Shown here: positions 52,626-62,442 of the stretch, one piece after another
Layout of the letters: each line of letters begins with the position of its first letter
Position numbering within the stretch: position 1 is the first letter of the stretch
Source of the DNA: Sinorhizobium chiapasense
GTDB taxonomy: Bacteria; Pseudomonadota; Alphaproteobacteria; Rhizobiales; Rhizobiaceae
NCBI RefSeq assembly: GCF_036488675.1
Contig: NZ_CP133152.1
Location: 1,550,001 to 1,614,000, forward strand
DNA length: 64,000 nucleotides
Direction of reading: 5' to 3'
Translations under genes and position numbers: made by a program
Notes under the pieces: generated by a model
Told to the model about the DNA's origin: nothing
What the model saw: only the letters and a program-made list of their open reading frames with translations
The model's database searches: none

Positions 52626-55099
52626 TTTTTGTAATCCGTCTGTTTGGAGATGGGATCGGTGGCGTCGAGGGTAACCTTGTTGATGAGCTTGCTGGCGTCG
52701 AACCACGGGACGAAGATGACGCCCGGCGGCATGCGGTTGCGGCCGCGCGTATCGATACGGGCGCGCATCTCGCCGCGCCGGGAAACGATCCTGACTTCGG
52801 CGCCCTGATTGATGCCGCGCTTGCGGGCATCGTCCGCATTCATGAAGCAGACGGCGCCCGGGAAGGCCCTGAAGAGCTCGGGAACGCGCAAGGTCATCGA
52901 ACCGGAATGCCAGTGCTCCAGCACGCGGCCGGTCACCAGCCAGATGTCGTATTCCTCATCGGGCGGTTCGGCCGGCGGCTCGTAGGGCAGGGCGATGATG
53001 ACCGCCTTGCCGTCCGGCTGGCCGTAGAAGTTCACGCCCTCCCCCGGCTTGACAAAGGGATCGAAACCTTCGCGATAGCGCCAGAGCGTCTCCTTGCCGT
53101 CGACCACCGGCCAGCGCAGCCCGCGCACCTCGTGGTACATGTTGAAGGGTGCGAGATCGTGGCCGTGGCCGCGCCCGAAGGTGGCATATTCCTCGAACAA
53201 GCCCTTTTGGATGTAGAAGCCGAAGGCTTTGGCCTCTTGGTTGTCGTAGGCCGGATCAATTTCGCTCAAAGGGAAGCGATCCACTTCGCCGTTGCGGAAG
53301 ATCACGTCGTACAAGGTTTTGCCGCGATATTCGGGGTTTGACTCGAGAATGTCAGCAGGCCAGACCTCGTCGGTCGTAAAGCGCTTGGAGAATTCCGCGA
53401 TCTGCCAAAGGTCCGAGCGGGCCTCGCCGGGGGCCTGGACGAGTTGGCGCCAGAGCTGGGTGCGACGTTCTGCGTTGCCGTAGCCCCCCTCCTTTTCCAC
53501 CCACATGGCGGCCGGCAGGATCAGGTCGGCGCTCATCGCGGTGATCGTCGGGTAGGCGTCTGAGACGACAATGAAGTTGTCCGGGTTGCGATAGCCCTGC
53601 CAGGTCTCGTTGCTGGTGTTTGGTGCGGCCTGGATGTTGTTGTTGACCTGCACCCAGTAGAAATTGAGCTTGCCGTCCTTGAGCATGCGATCCTGCTGGA
53701 CGGCGTGATAACCCGGCTTGTCGGGGATAATTCCCTTTGGGATGCGCCAGATCTCCTCGGCACGCTCTCGATGTTTGGGATTGGTCACCACCATGTCGGC
53801 CGGAAGCCGATGGGCGAAGGTGCCGACCTCGCGCGCGGTGCCGCAGGCGGACGGTTGGCCGGTCAGCGAGAACGGGCTGTTGCCGGGCTCCGAGATCTTT
53901 CCCGTCAACAGGTGAATGTTGTAGACCATCTGGTTTGCCCAGACGCCGCGCACATGCTGGTTGAAGCCCATGGTCCAGAGCGACATGACCTTGCGGTCGG
54001 GATCGGCATAGAGTTCCGCCAACTGCTCGAGGAAGCCGCGATCGACGCCGGTCAATTCCGCCGTCTTCTCCAACGTGTAATCGGAAACGAATGCCTTGAA
54101 GGCTTCAAAGTCGATCGGCTCCACCTTCGTCGGATCGGCCGCATTGGCAGCCGCCTTTTCCAATGGATGTTCCGGTCGCAGGCCATAGCCGATGTCGGTG
54201 ACGCCACGGACGAAACGCGTGTGGCGCTGCACGAAGTCCTGATTGACCCGACCGGTCTGGATGATGTGATTGGCGATGTAGTTGAGGATTGCCAGATCCG
54301 TTCCCGGCTTGAAGATGATCGGGATGTCGGCAAGGTCCATGCTGCGGTGGGTAAAGGTGGAAAGCACGGCGACACGGACATGAGGCTGCCCCAGTCTGCG
54401 GTCAGCGACCCGCGTCCACAGGATCGGGTGCATTTCGGCCATGTTCGAGCCCCACAGCACGAAGGCGTCGGCGTGCTCGAAATCGTCATAGACGCCCATC
54501 GGCTCGTCCATGCCGAAGGTGCGCATGAAGGCATAGGCCGCCGACGCCATGCAGTGGCGGGCATTGGGGTCGAGATTGTTGGAGCGGAAGCCGGCGCGCA
54601 TCAGTTTCGTCGCCGCATAGCCCTCGAAGATCGTCCACTGCCCGGAGCCGAACATGCCGACGGCCATCGGTCCCTTTTCCTTCAGAACCCTCTTCGCCTG
54701 CTCCGCCATGACGTCGAAGGCTTCGTCCCAGCTCACCGGCTCGAACTCGCCGTCCTTGGCGTAGGCGCCGTTCCGCTTGCGCAGGAGCGGCGTCTTCAGC
54801 CGGTCGGCTCCATACATGATCTTCGACAGGAAGTAGCCCTTGATGCAGTTGAGGCCGCGGTTGACCTCCGCCTGCATGTCGCCGTGCGTGGCGACCACCT
54901 GCCCTTCCTTCACGCCCACCATCACGCCGCAACCGGTGCCGCAGAAACGGCATGGCGCCTTTGACCACTTGATCTCCAGCGCGGTCACGCCACCGGGAAC
55001 GGGTTGCGCTGCGGCGGGAAGCGCGATGCCCGCGGTGGCCGCCGCTATGCCGGCCGCATGGGCCTTGAGGATGTCACGCCGCGTCAGTTCGCCGGTCAT
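52592..55099 (-). CDS. napA: NapA, molybdenum catalytic subunit of periplasmic nitrate reductase
   Basis: An 835-residue molybdo-bis-MGD enzyme reducing nitrate to nitrite in the periplasm. The N-terminus has a Tat signal ([20 protein letters not shown]). A 4Fe-4S cluster is bound by CRFCGTGC and a downstream Cys (LNCIKGYFL), and the Mo ligand Cys is in [12 protein letters not shown]. Length and motifs are standard. The ATG overlaps the end of napD. The frame stays open upstream across napD as a shadow. Confidence 0.97.
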   Translation of the reverse strand: MTGELTRRDILKAHAAGIAAATAGIALPAAAQPVPGGVTALEIKWSKAPCRFCGTGCGVMVGVKEGQVVATHGDMQAEVNRGLNCIKGYFLSKIMYGADRLKTPLLRKRNGAYAKDGEFEPVSWDEAFDVMAEQAKRVLKEKGPMAVGMFGSGQWTIFEGYAATKLMRAGFRSNNLDPNARHCMASAAYAFMRTFGMDEPMGVYDDFEHADAFVLWGSNMAEMHPILWTRVADRRLGQPHVRVAVLSTFTHRSMDLADIPIIFKPGTDLAILNYIANHIIQTGRVNQDFVQRHTRFVRGVTDIGYGLRPEHPLEKAAANAADPTKVEPIDFEAFKAFVSDYTLEKTAELTGVDRGFLEQLAELYADPDRKVMSLWTMGFNQHVRGVWANQMVYNIHLLTGKISEPGNSPFSLTGQPSACGTAREVGTFAHRLPADMVVTNPKHRERAEEIWRIPKGIIPDKPGYHAVQQDRMLKDGKLNFYWVQVNNNIQAAPNTSNETWQGYRNPDNFIVVSDAYPTITAMSADLILPAAMWVEKEGGYGNAERRTQLWRQLVQAPGEARSDLWQIAEFSKRFTTDEVWPADILESNPEYRGKTLYDVIFRNGEVDRFPLSEIDPAYDNQEAKAFGFYIQKGLFEEYATFGRGHGHDLAPFNMYHEVRGLRWPVVDGKETLWRYREGFDPFVKPGEGVNFYGQPDGKAVIIALPYEPPAEPPDEEYDIWLVTGRVLEHWHSGSMTLRVPELFRAFPGAVCFMNADDARKRGINQGAEVRIVSRRGEMRARIDTRGRNRMPPGVIFVPWFDASKLINKVTLDATDPISKQTDYKKCAVKIIPVAV

Positions 55100-55358
55100 T
55101 GCCGATCTCCTCTTTCTCGACATGCTCGAACACCATGTTGGCCGCCACCACGCCCTCGAGCGTGGAAATCTGCGACAGGCATTCGCCGAGCATGCCCGTG
55201 CTCGTTCCTTCGATGACCACCACGATCTTGCCGCCCTGATGGCCGTAAACCTCGACATTCTTCATTCTGGAAAGCGTCGCCAATACCTGCTCTTCCATCG
55301 CCGGAACGGCGACGACGACAGCGCTCGACACATGATAGTCGCTCGGTGTGTCAGACAT
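55074..55358 (-). CDS. napD: NapD, chaperone for NapA maturation
   Basis: A 94-residue cytoplasmic chaperone that binds the NapA Tat signal. Motifs [40 protein letters not shown] and [18 protein letters not shown] are typical. It overlaps napF by 8 nt and napA by 26 nt, so the three are tightly coupled. Confidence 0.95.
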   Translation of the reverse strand: MSDTPSDYHVSSAVVVAVPAMEEQVLATLSRMKNVEVYGHQGGKIVVVIEGTSTGMLGECLSQISTLEGVVAANMVFEHVEKEEIGNDRRTDAA

Positions 55359-55851
55359 TGGCGCCCTCCTCTTTCCGTGCAGAAACCTGGACAGCGCCGA
55401 CCGGACAGATGCCGACGCAGGCGCCGCAGCCGCTGCAGGCGTCTTCGTCGACGACCGGCAGAAAAGGTCCGCCGATCCGCGGCTGGAAGCGGATCGCCTG
55501 TTCCGGACAGCTGTCGCGGCAGGACTGACAGGCGACACTGTTCTTCGCCAGGCAATGATCGGCGATCGCCGCCACATGCTGGAAGCGCTTTACGTCGGCA
55601 AACTCAAAGACCGGCTCCGGACAGGCGCTCCGGCAATCGCCGCAGAAGGTGCACTCGCCGAGGGAAAAATCGAGCGACGGCCGTTCGCCGGCAAGGTTGA
55701 TGATGTGCGTCGGACAGGCATCTACACAGCGGCCGCAACCGGTGCAGGCGGCGAGGCTCTCCGGCGTCACGCCCGGCGGACAGATCCGTTCGGGCTCAGG
55801 CGCGCCGCGGCCGAAGAGCAGGTCTCGTCTGGAAATCGTCGCAACCGCCAT
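55351..55851 (-). CDS. napF: NapF, ferredoxin-type 4Fe-4S protein
   Basis: A 166-residue cytoplasmic protein with four 4Fe-4S motifs (CTGCGRCVDACP, CTFCGDCRSACP, CQSCRDSCP, CSGCGACVGICP). It helps mature NapA. ATG at 55851 (MAVATISRRD) follows GAGGTGCGTT, so the four-residue extension is rejected. First of the Fe-S genes after napE (8-nt gap). Confidence 0.95.
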   Translation of the reverse strand: MAVATISRRDLLFGRGAPEPERICPPGVTPESLAACTGCGRCVDACPTHIINLAGERPSLDFSLGECTFCGDCRSACPEPVFEFADVKRFQHVAAIADHCLAKNSVACQSCRDSCPEQAIRFQPRIGGPFLPVVDEDACSGCGACVGICPVGAVQVSARKEEGANV

Positions 55852-55859
55852 AACGCACC

Positions 55860-56054
55860 TCAATGCGGCGCCGGCGGCGGACCGGGCGGTCCGAAGACGA
55901 GCTGGAACATCCAGACGATGAAGCCATAGCCGCCGACGACAGCGACGGCGAGCAGAGGCCAGATGCCGAAGGCCAGCACAAGAAATGTCAGAAGTTCGCG
56001 TCGCCGGGATTGCGGCGGCCGTGCCGTCAGTTGCTGCGGAGATAACTCTGACAC
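55860..56054 (-). CDS. napE: NapE, small membrane protein of the nap operon
   Basis: A 64-residue protein with one long hydrophobic helix (ELLTFLVLAFGIWPLLAVAV, then VGGYGFIVWMFQ) and a proline-rich end, the NapE pattern. The start is GTG at 56054 (VSELSPQQL) because GGGGGA stands 7-12 nt before it and no ATG is in frame; the frame upstream begins with TTG without a binding site. First gene of napEFDABC. Confidence 0.88.
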   Translation of the reverse strand: MSELSPQQLTARPPQSRRRELLTFLVLAFGIWPLLAVAVVGGYGFIVWMFQLVFGPPGPPPAPH

Positions 56055-56385
56055 GCTAACATCCCCCGTTGATGTCACTCGCCAGCATAGTAACAATCCC
56101 TGACGGGAAAGAAAGAAAAATATACTAGACTTTCCTCCTCAAGAAAAGAAATAACACCTATCAATTCAAAGGGATATTTTACCCGGGCAAATATGGGGTT
56201 TCTCTTGCGAGTAAACGCCCCGCCGGCCTTTGGTATTTTCGAAATAACGCACATTCTACAACGTCAGCGCGCGGAAACCGCCGGCGGCGCGGCGAGTCGG
56301 AGAACGAAAGGCCGGCGCGGCGTTCGCGTCGCACCGGCCATTACCCGGTTGGTGGATGTCGCCCGCTGTCGACGGACGCCGCCGC
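56055..56385. other. Promoter region of napEFDABC and 3' end of the pseudoazurin gene
   Basis: 331 bp without a gene. A GGCCGGCGCGGCG/CGTCGCACCGGCC stem (56310-56339) followed on the minus strand by TTTC probably terminates the pseudoazurin transcript. The rest, including an AT-rich patch 56110-56190, holds the nap promoter. I could not find a TTG-N8-CAA site here, unlike most other units of the island. Confidence 0.6.
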
Positions 56386-56850
56386 TTATAGCGCCAACGC
56401 CGTGAAGGCGGCGTTGAGGCGCTCCTGCGCTTTCTTCGGGTTCTTCGCCCCCTTCGCTGCGTCGAGATTGGCCGGGCCGTCGCCGACCTGCACGACGCCC
56501 ACCATGCCCATGCCGTAGTGCGGCGTGCACTTCACGCCATAGACGCCCGGAGTGGTGAACGTCACCTTGTAGTTCTCGTTGACCTTGCTCTTCAGCGCTT
56601 CGGCACCATCCGGCAGCATGCCCTTGATCGTCTCGACATTGTGGCCCTTGTCGGTCGGGATGAAGGTCACGGTATCGCCGGCGGCGATCCTCAGCGAAGC
56701 CGGCTCAAAGACCATCACGCCGTCCTCGCCCTTGTTGAGCATGTGCACTTCAAAGTCTGCCGCAAGCGCAGGGGTGGTGATCAGCATTGCCAGCGCGGCG
56801 AGGCCAAGGCCCTTCTTCATCCCAAGGCCCTTTTTCATCATTGTCAGCAT
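56386..56850 (-). CDS. azu: Pseudoazurin, type-1 copper electron carrier
   Basis: A 154-residue secreted cupredoxin. Signal peptide ([19 protein letters not shown]) and copper ligands are visible: GHNVETI His, and Cys-His-Met in [13 protein letters not shown]. It carries electrons to NirK and possibly to NorC. The leader holds an in-frame 18-bp duplication ([12 protein letters not shown]). ATG at 56850 follows GGAGAAGATAAA. A perfect TTGAC-N4-GTCAA palindrome lies 77 bp upstream. Confidence 0.95.
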   Translation of the reverse strand: MLTMMKKGLGMKKGLGLAALAMLITTPALAADFEVHMLNKGEDGVMVFEPASLRIAAGDTVTFIPTDKGHNVETIKGMLPDGAEALKSKVNENYKVTFTTPGVYGVKCTPHYGMGMVGVVQVGDGPANLDAAKGAKNPKKAQERLNAAFTALAL

Positions 56851-56926
56851 TTTATCTTCTCCGTTGAACCACCGACCCTTGCCGTGGTTGTCGCCTCGGA
56901 AATAGGCCGATGCCGACCTGCCGACT

Positions 56927-56940
56927 TTGACGCGCGTCAA
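56927..56940 (-). promoter_or_regulatory. Perfect FNR/FixK-type palindrome before the pseudoazurin gene
   Basis: TTGACGCGCGTCAA is a perfect 14-bp palindrome fitting TTGA-N6-TCAA. It lies 77 bp upstream of the pseudoazurin ATG. The TTGAC half is closer to FNR/FixK than to the TTGCG half near nirK, so an oxygen-responsive regulator may act here. Confidence 0.75.
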
Positions 56941-57080
56941 ATAACGCGACGATGATGGTCGGGGGCCTGTCTCCGCTCGTGCATGTGAACCGCGGTGGCG
57001 CGATCGGCCGCTTTTGCCTGACATTTGAGCTCCGAACGCGATTTTCGACGGATGTTCCGTCGCCCGAGATCATTGACAGA

Positions 57081-57109
57081 TTTCGTCTGTCGGATTATAA
57101 CTGACGAAA
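57081..57109. promoter_or_regulatory. Candidate TetR operator before the RND efflux operon
   Basis: TTTCGTCTGT and ACTGACGAAA (9 of 10 complementary) flank a 9-bp spacer CGGATTATA that could be part of a -10 element. It lies 35 bp upstream of the TetR-family gene ATG, a normal place for autorepression. A smaller GACAGA/TCTGTC palindrome overlaps its left arm. Confidence 0.6.
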
Positions 57110-57143
57110 TTCGAAAATCGTCACTCGTAAATCGTGAGATGAA

Positions 57144-57752
57144 ATGAGCGAACTCGCAGACATCGGCGCCGATGCTACCAGGCAGGAAAACGTGACGCGG
57201 ATCCTCGATTCCGCCGAGCGGCTGTTTAGGCATTACGGCTACAGCAAGACGAATGTGGCCGACATCGCCCGTGACCTCGAAATGTCGCCGGCCAATATCT
57301 ACCGTTTCTTCACTTCGAAGACAGAGATCCACCAGGCGCTTTGCGCGCGCATGCTGGCTGCAAGCTACCAGCAGGCTCTCGATAATTCCCGTCTTCCTTT
57401 AAGCGCCGCCGAGCGGCTCCGTCGCCATGCACAGGGCCAGCACAAGATGACGGTCGAGACCATGCTCGACGAGCAGAAAGTCCACGAAATGGTCGTCGTC
57501 GCCATCGAGCGGGACTGGCACGTCATCGAGAAGCACATCGACCGCTTGGACGGGCTTCTTGCCGATATCATCCGCGAAGGCATCGCAGCCGGCGAATTCG
57601 CCGATCAGGACCCGGCAAAGGCTGCCAGGTGCTTCGGCGCCAGCATTGTGACGCTCTGTCATCCGCAGATCGTCGCCCAGTGCCTCGCGAAGGAAAACCG
57701 CGCGACGCCCGACGAACTGATCGAATTCGCGATCAGAGCACTGAAGAAATAA
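57144..57752 (+). CDS. TetR-family repressor of the RND efflux operon
   Basis: A 202-residue TetR regulator. The N-terminal HTH is ILDSAERLFRHYGYSKTNVA with DIARDLEMSPANIYRFFTSK, and the C-terminal half is an all-helical ligand domain. It is 55 bp ahead of the RND adaptor gene in the same direction, so it probably represses its own operon in the absence of a ligand. Ligand unknown. Confidence 0.9.
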   Translation: MSELADIGADATRQENVTRILDSAERLFRHYGYSKTNVADIARDLEMSPANIYRFFTSKTEIHQALCARMLAASYQQALDNSRLPLSAAERLRRHAQGQHKMTVETMLDEQKVHEMVVVAIERDWHVIEKHIDRLDGLLADIIREGIAAGEFADQDPAKAARCFGASIVTLCHPQIVAQCLAKENRATPDELIEFAIRALKK

Positions 57753-57807
57753 TCGAGCCAAAAATATTCAAGCCGCGTGGCGGCAGACAGGATCAGGAGT
57801 GCCAGAG

Positions 57808-58953
57808 ATGTTTTCACCAAAGGCCCTCGAAATGAGAACCGCGCTCGTCGCCAGGCTCGCGGCCGTGCTTGCCATCGCCGTCGCCCTCTCCGCCTGCTCG
57901 GAAGAGAAGGTGGAGACCAAGGAGATCATCCGGCCGGTCAAGGTCGTCGAGATCGCCGCGGCCGGCAATCAGCGCGAACTCGACTATTCCGGCTCGGTGA
58001 AGGCGCGCACGGAGATGAATCTCGGCTTCCGTGTCGGCGGCAAGATCACCGAAAGGCTCGCTAATATCGGCGACCGGGTGAAGCCGGGCGACCTGCTCGC
58101 CCGCATCGATCCGACCGATTATGAGCTCGCCGTGAAAAGCGCCGTAGCCAACCTCGCCGCCGCTGAAAAGCAGGTGGAAACGACAGCGCTCACCAAGATG
58201 CGGGCGGAGCAGCTTTTCACCCGCGAATTCTCGTCCAAGGCCCAGCTCGATCAGGCGACGCTTCTTTACGATCAGGCGGCCTCCACACGGGACGCCGCCG
58301 CCTCGTCGCTCGACCAGGCAAGGAACCAGGTCGCCTACACGGATCTGAAATCCGACCAGAACGGCATCGTCACCGCGATCAACGCCGATATCGGCCAGGT
58401 CGTCGGCACCGGCACGCCGGTGGTGACGGTCGCCGTCGATGGCGAGAAGGAAGTGCAGATCGCCGTGCCCGAGATGGATATCTCCGAATTCAAGCCGGGC
58501 AAGACGGTCAAGGCGCGCTTCTGGTCTGACGACGCGCTCGTGCTCGACGGCAACGTGCGCGAGGTCTCCGGCAGCGCGGACCAGCAGTCGCGAACCTTTT
58601 CCGTGCGCATAAGCCTCCCGACAGACCCGCGCGTGCTGCTCGGCATGACAGCCACGATCGAGGCCGTCGCCGCCAACTCGCAGCCGTCGGTCTCCATCCC
58701 GTTAAGCGCGCTTGCCGAGAGGGACGGCCGGAAGCTCGTCTGGGTGGTCGATCGTGAACGCTCGACGGTGCATGCGCGCGACGTGAAACTCGCCGAATTC
58801 ACCGGCGATGGCGTTCGCATCGCCGAAGGGCTTGAGCAGGGCGATCTCGTCGTTGCCGCCGGCACCCAGTTCATGACGGAAGACCTGAAGGTGAAGCTGC
58901 CGGCAGCCGAACAGCAAGCCGCACTCACCGAAACGGGCGAAGTCCTTCGCTAA
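57808..58953 (+). CDS. RND efflux periplasmic adaptor lipoprotein
   Basis: A 381-residue membrane-fusion protein with lipoprotein signal (AIAVALSAC, Cys lipidation site near residue 27). The hairpin/lipoyl pair is NLGFRVGGKITERLANIGDRV... and DQNGIVTAINADIGQVVGTG, then a beta-barrel VQIAVPEMDISEFKPGKTV. ATG at 57808 follows AGGAG at good spacing; an earlier in-frame GTG is rejected. It bridges the RND pump to an outer-membrane factor, which is not encoded here. Confidence 0.93.
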   Translation: MFSPKALEMRTALVARLAAVLAIAVALSACSEEKVETKEIIRPVKVVEIAAAGNQRELDYSGSVKARTEMNLGFRVGGKITERLANIGDRVKPGDLLARIDPTDYELAVKSAVANLAAAEKQVETTALTKMRAEQLFTREFSSKAQLDQATLLYDQAASTRDAAASSLDQARNQVAYTDLKSDQNGIVTAINADIGQVVGTGTPVVTVAVDGEKEVQIAVPEMDISEFKPGKTVKARFWSDDALVLDGNVREVSGSADQQSRTFSVRISLPTDPRVLLGMTATIEAVAANSQPSVSIPLSALAERDGRKLVWVVDRERSTVHARDVKLAEFTGDGVRIAEGLEQGDLVVAAGTQFMTEDLKVKLPAAEQQAALTETGEVLR

Positions 58954-58986
58954 TCCCCCATTTATCGATAGAACGGAACGACGGCC

Positions 58987-61900
58987 ATGCACGCCTCCAC
59001 TGAGGACAGGAAACCATTCAACCTCTCGCGCTGGGCGATCGGCCACCCGAGCATTGCGCGCTTCCTCTTCGCGCTGATCATCATCACCGGCGCGCTTGGC
59101 CTCTTACGCATGGGCCAGCGCGAAGACCCGGAGTTCACCTTCCGCGTCATGGTCATCCAGGCCGTCTGGCCGGGCGCGTCGATAGAGGAGATGCAGGACC
59201 AGGTCGTCAACAAGATCGAGCGCAAGCTGCAGGAAACGCCGCATCTCGATTTCGTGCGCTCCTACACGCGCGCCGGCAGCGCCATCATCACGCTGCAGGT
59301 CGAGGGCGACACCAATGCCGAAGAGGTGGCCGACGCCTTCTACCAGGTGCGCAAGAAAGTCGGCGACATCGACAACGAGCTGCCGGAAGGCCTGCTCGGC
59401 CCCTATTTCAACGACGAGTTCGGCGACACCTTCATCACGCTCCACTCGATCAGCGGCGACGGCTACAGCTATCCGGAGCTCAAGAAGTTCGCGATCCAGG
59501 GCCGCGACATGCTCTTGACGACGCCCGGCGTCGAAAAGGTCTCGATCATCGGCGACCAGCCGGAGAAGATCTATATCGACGTTTCGTCCAAGGCGCTCGC
59601 GGAACGCGGTCTGACGCTCAACGATCTGCGCAGCGCGATCGTCGGCCAGAACAATGTCGATCTGGCCGGCTCCGTCGACACCGGCACACGCTCGGTGCGC
59701 ATTTCCGTTGAAGGCGGCGTCGACCGCGCCGAGGACATCCGTGCGCTGAGATTGCGAGCCGGGAGCCAGGTGATCCGGCTCGGCGATATCGCCAGCGTCA
59801 CCTCCGGACTGGAAGACCCCTACTCGCGCAAATTCCGCTTCAACGGTCACGACGGCGTCCAGATCGGCGTGGTCATGGCGAAAGGCTTCAATGTCACCGA
59901 CGTCGGCAAGGCGGTGGAAGCGACCTATGAGCGCTTCGAATCCGCGCTTCCCTATGGCGTCTCCGTCGACCAGATCGCCAACCAGCCTGAAGTCGTGACC
60001 GACGCGATCAGCGAGTTCATGCATGCCCTCGGCGAGGCGCTGATCATCGTGCTCGTCGTCTCCTTCCTGTCGATCGGCTGGCGCTCCGGCCTCGTCATCG
60101 CGATCGCCATCCCGCTCGTGCTCGCCGCCACCTTCGCGATCATGTACGAACTCGGCATCGACCTGCAGCGCATCTCGCTCGGCGCGCTGATCATCGCGCT
60201 CGGCCTGCTCGTCGACGACGCGATGATCGTCGTCGAGATGATGGAGCGCAAGCTCGAGGAAGGCCTTGTGAAGATCGAGGCGGCGAGCTTCGCCTATTCC
60301 TCGACCGCCTTCCCGATGCTGACCGGTACGCTGATCACGACCGCCGGCTTCATCCCGGTCGGCTTCGCCGAGTCGACCGCTGGCGAATATGTGCGCTCGC
60401 TCTTTTATGTCGTCGGCATCGCCCTGGTGGTCTCCTGGTTCGTAGCCGTCTATTTCACGCCCTGGCTCGGCTACATGATCCTCAAGCAGCGCCATCATGC
60501 CGGCAGCCACCACGATGTCTTCGACACGCGCTTCTACCGGCGCCTGCGCGCGACGGTCAGTTGGGCGGTGCGCCACAGGGTCATCGTGCTCGTCATGACG
60601 CTCGCGACCTTCATGGCAAGCCTCTGGGCATTCCAGTTCATCCCGAAGAACTTCTTCCCGCAGTCGTCGCGGCCGGAAATCCTGGTCGATCTGTGGCTGC
60701 CGGAAGGAACCAGCATCAAGGAGGTCGAGAAGCAGGCCAAGGCGCTCGAGGCGCGGATGATGGACGACGAGGACAAGCGCTTCATCGCCACCTATATCGG
60801 CGAGGGCGCGCCGCGCTTCTTCCTGCCGCTCGACCAGCAGCTCCGCAATCCGAACTTCGCCCAGCTGCTCGTCATGGCGAAGGACGAACCGGCCCGCGAA
60901 CGGCTGATTGCCAAGCTGCGCACGGTTCTCGCCGAGGACTTCCCGTCGATCCGCGCCAAGGTCGACCGGCTGTTCCTCGGCCCGCCGACCGGCTGGCCCG
61001 TGCAGTTGCGCGTGATGGGGCCGGACCGCGCCGAAGTCCGCCGCATCGCCGATCAGGTGAAGGCGAAGTTCAACGAGAACCCCCTGCTCGGCGCCGTCCA
61101 CGACGACTGGCTGGAGCCGGTGCCGGCGATGAAGCTGGTGATCGACCAGGATCGGGCCCGGGCGCTGGGCGTCACCTCGCAGCGCATCCGCCAGATGCTG
61201 CAGGCATCGATGACCGGCGTGCCGCTCGACAATTTCCGCGACGGCGAGGAAACCGTCTCGATCGTCGCGCGGGAGCCGGATGGCAATCGCCAGCTGCTTT
61301 CGGCCGTCAACTCGGTCTATGTCCCAACCGATTTCGGCGGCTTCGTGCCGGTATCGCAGGTCGCCAAGGTTGTTCCGGTCATGGAACAGGGCATCGAATG
61401 GCGCCGCGATCGCCTGCCGACGATCACGGTCCGCGCCACGCTGCCCGACGGCGTGCAGTCGAACGACGTGACGATGAAACTCTATGACGAGCTTCAGGGG
61501 CTGAGAAACGGCCTCGCCCCCGGCTACAAGGTCGAGATCCAGGGCGGCGCCGAAGACAGCGCCGAAAGCCAGGCCTCGATCGCCGCCAAGGCGCCGATCA
61601 TGCTGGTCGTCATCGTCGTGCTGCTGATGGCGCAGCTCCAGCACTTCGGCAAGGCGATGCTGGTGCTTGCGACCGGTCCGCTCGGCATCATCGGCGCGGC
61701 CGCCGCGCTCTTGATCAGCGGCGCGCCCTTCGGCTTCGTCGCCATTCTCGGCGTCATCGCGCTGCTCGGCATCATCATCCGCAACTCGATCATCCTCGTC
61801 GACCAGATCGACCAGGACATCGCGGCCGGCATGGAGCGCGCCGAGGCGATCATCGGCGCGGCGGTTCGCCGCTTCCGGCCGATCATGCTCACCGCACTGA

Positions 61901-62139
61901 CGGCGGTGCTTGCGCTGATCCCGATCTCGCGCGGCGTGTTCTGGGGCCCGCTTGCCTATGCCATGATGGGCGGCATCCTCGTTGCGACGGTGCTGACCAT
62001 CCTGGTGCTGCCGGCCGGCTACGCGATGTTCTTCGGCCGGGAGCCGAAGGCACGAAAGGTGCAGCCGGAAGCAGCCGAGCAGCGCACCGAAGACGATGAT
62101 GAGGAAGAGCGCTATCCGACGCCGATCGCCGCAGAGTAA
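58987..62139 (+). CDS. RND-type efflux pump inner-membrane protein
   Basis: A 1050-residue AcrB-like pump with twelve helices and two large periplasmic loops. The transmembrane proton-relay region is GALIIALGLLVDDAMIVVEM (the VDDA Asp pair), and GVIALLGIIIRNSIILVDQ is typical of the second half. The short, highly acidic C-terminus (RTEDDDEEERY) is unusual but not unique. Substrate unknown. A hairpin at 62162-62193 ends the operon. Confidence 0.95.
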   Translation: MHASTEDRKPFNLSRWAIGHPSIARFLFALIIITGALGLLRMGQREDPEFTFRVMVIQAVWPGASIEEMQDQVVNKIERKLQETPHLDFVRSYTRAGSAIITLQVEGDTNAEEVADAFYQVRKKVGDIDNELPEGLLGPYFNDEFGDTFITLHSISGDGYSYPELKKFAIQGRDMLLTTPGVEKVSIIGDQPEKIYIDVSSKALAERGLTLNDLRSAIVGQNNVDLAGSVDTGTRSVRISVEGGVDRAEDIRALRLRAGSQVIRLGDIASVTSGLEDPYSRKFRFNGHDGVQIGVVMAKGFNVTDVGKAVEATYERFESALPYGVSVDQIANQPEVVTDAISEFMHALGEALIIVLVVSFLSIGWRSGLVIAIAIPLVLAATFAIMYELGIDLQRISLGALIIALGLLVDDAMIVVEMMERKLEEGLVKIEAASFAYSSTAFPMLTGTLITTAGFIPVGFAESTAGEYVRSLFYVVGIALVVSWFVAVYFTPWLGYMILKQRHHAGSHHDVFDTRFYRRLRATVSWAVRHRVIVLVMTLATFMASLWAFQFIPKNFFPQSSRPEILVDLWLPEGTSIKEVEKQAKALEARMMDDEDKRFIATYIGEGAPRFFLPLDQQLRNPNFAQLLVMAKDEPARERLIAKLRTVLAEDFPSIRAKVDRLFLGPPTGWPVQLRVMGPDRAEVRRIADQVKAKFNENPLLGAVHDDWLEPVPAMKLVIDQDRARALGVTSQRIRQMLQASMTGVPLDNFRDGEETVSIVAREPDGNRQLLSAVNSVYVPTDFGGFVPVSQVAKVVPVMEQGIEWRRDRLPTITVRATLPDGVQSNDVTMKLYDELQGLRNGLAPGYKVEIQGGAEDSAESQASIAAKAPIMLVVIVVLLMAQLQHFGKAMLVLATGPLGIIGAAAALLISGAPFGFVAILGVIALLGIIIRNSIILVDQIDQDIAAGMERAEAIIGAAVRRFRPIMLTALTAVLALIPISRGVFWGPLAYAMMGGILVATVLTILVLPAGYAMFFGREPKARKVQPEAAEQRTEDDDEEERYPTPIAAE

Positions 62140-62161
62140 ACTCAGCCGCCATCATTCCTGA

Positions 62162-62193
62162 TGCGCCAGCCGGAAGAGAAGCCGGCTGGCGCA
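62162..62193 (+). terminator. Hairpin after the RND pump gene
   Basis: TGCGCCAGCCGG pairs perfectly with CCGGCTGGCGCA across an 8-nt loop, 22 bp after the pump stop codon. No U-run follows, so termination may be weak or Rho-assisted. The rest of 62140-62442 shows no believable gene. Confidence 0.6.
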
Positions 62194-62442
62194 GTCGCTC
62201 AGCCGAGGTGGTGGCGCTCCTGAAGACCGTAGGCCGGGGTCGGAATGCCCTCGCAGCGGGCCTTCAACGCACCGCGCCGTGGGCGCGAGTGTGCGCATGG
62301 GAATGTAAAGGAAGGCGAAGCCGAAGAGCGGGGACGCGATGACCCGCCTCGGGTGCTTGTCTCCGGAACCGGTACGCAACCCGGACTCCGCTTCATCCGG
62401 GCCGACGCAAATGCCCTTGATCGGCCGGATCGGCCGCGCGCA

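Noticed and set aside
53705..54964. 419-codon frame opposite napA
   Set aside because: Antisense shadow of napA; no start context or motif.
59104..61644. 846-codon open frame opposite the RND pump gene
   Set aside because: Antisense shadow of a pump gene with full motif content; composition (Asp, Arg, His-rich) is that of a reverse frame.
62152..62396. Minus-strand frames of 65-75 codons after the RND gene
   Set aside because: They overlap the terminator hairpin, have no ribosome binding site and no family.
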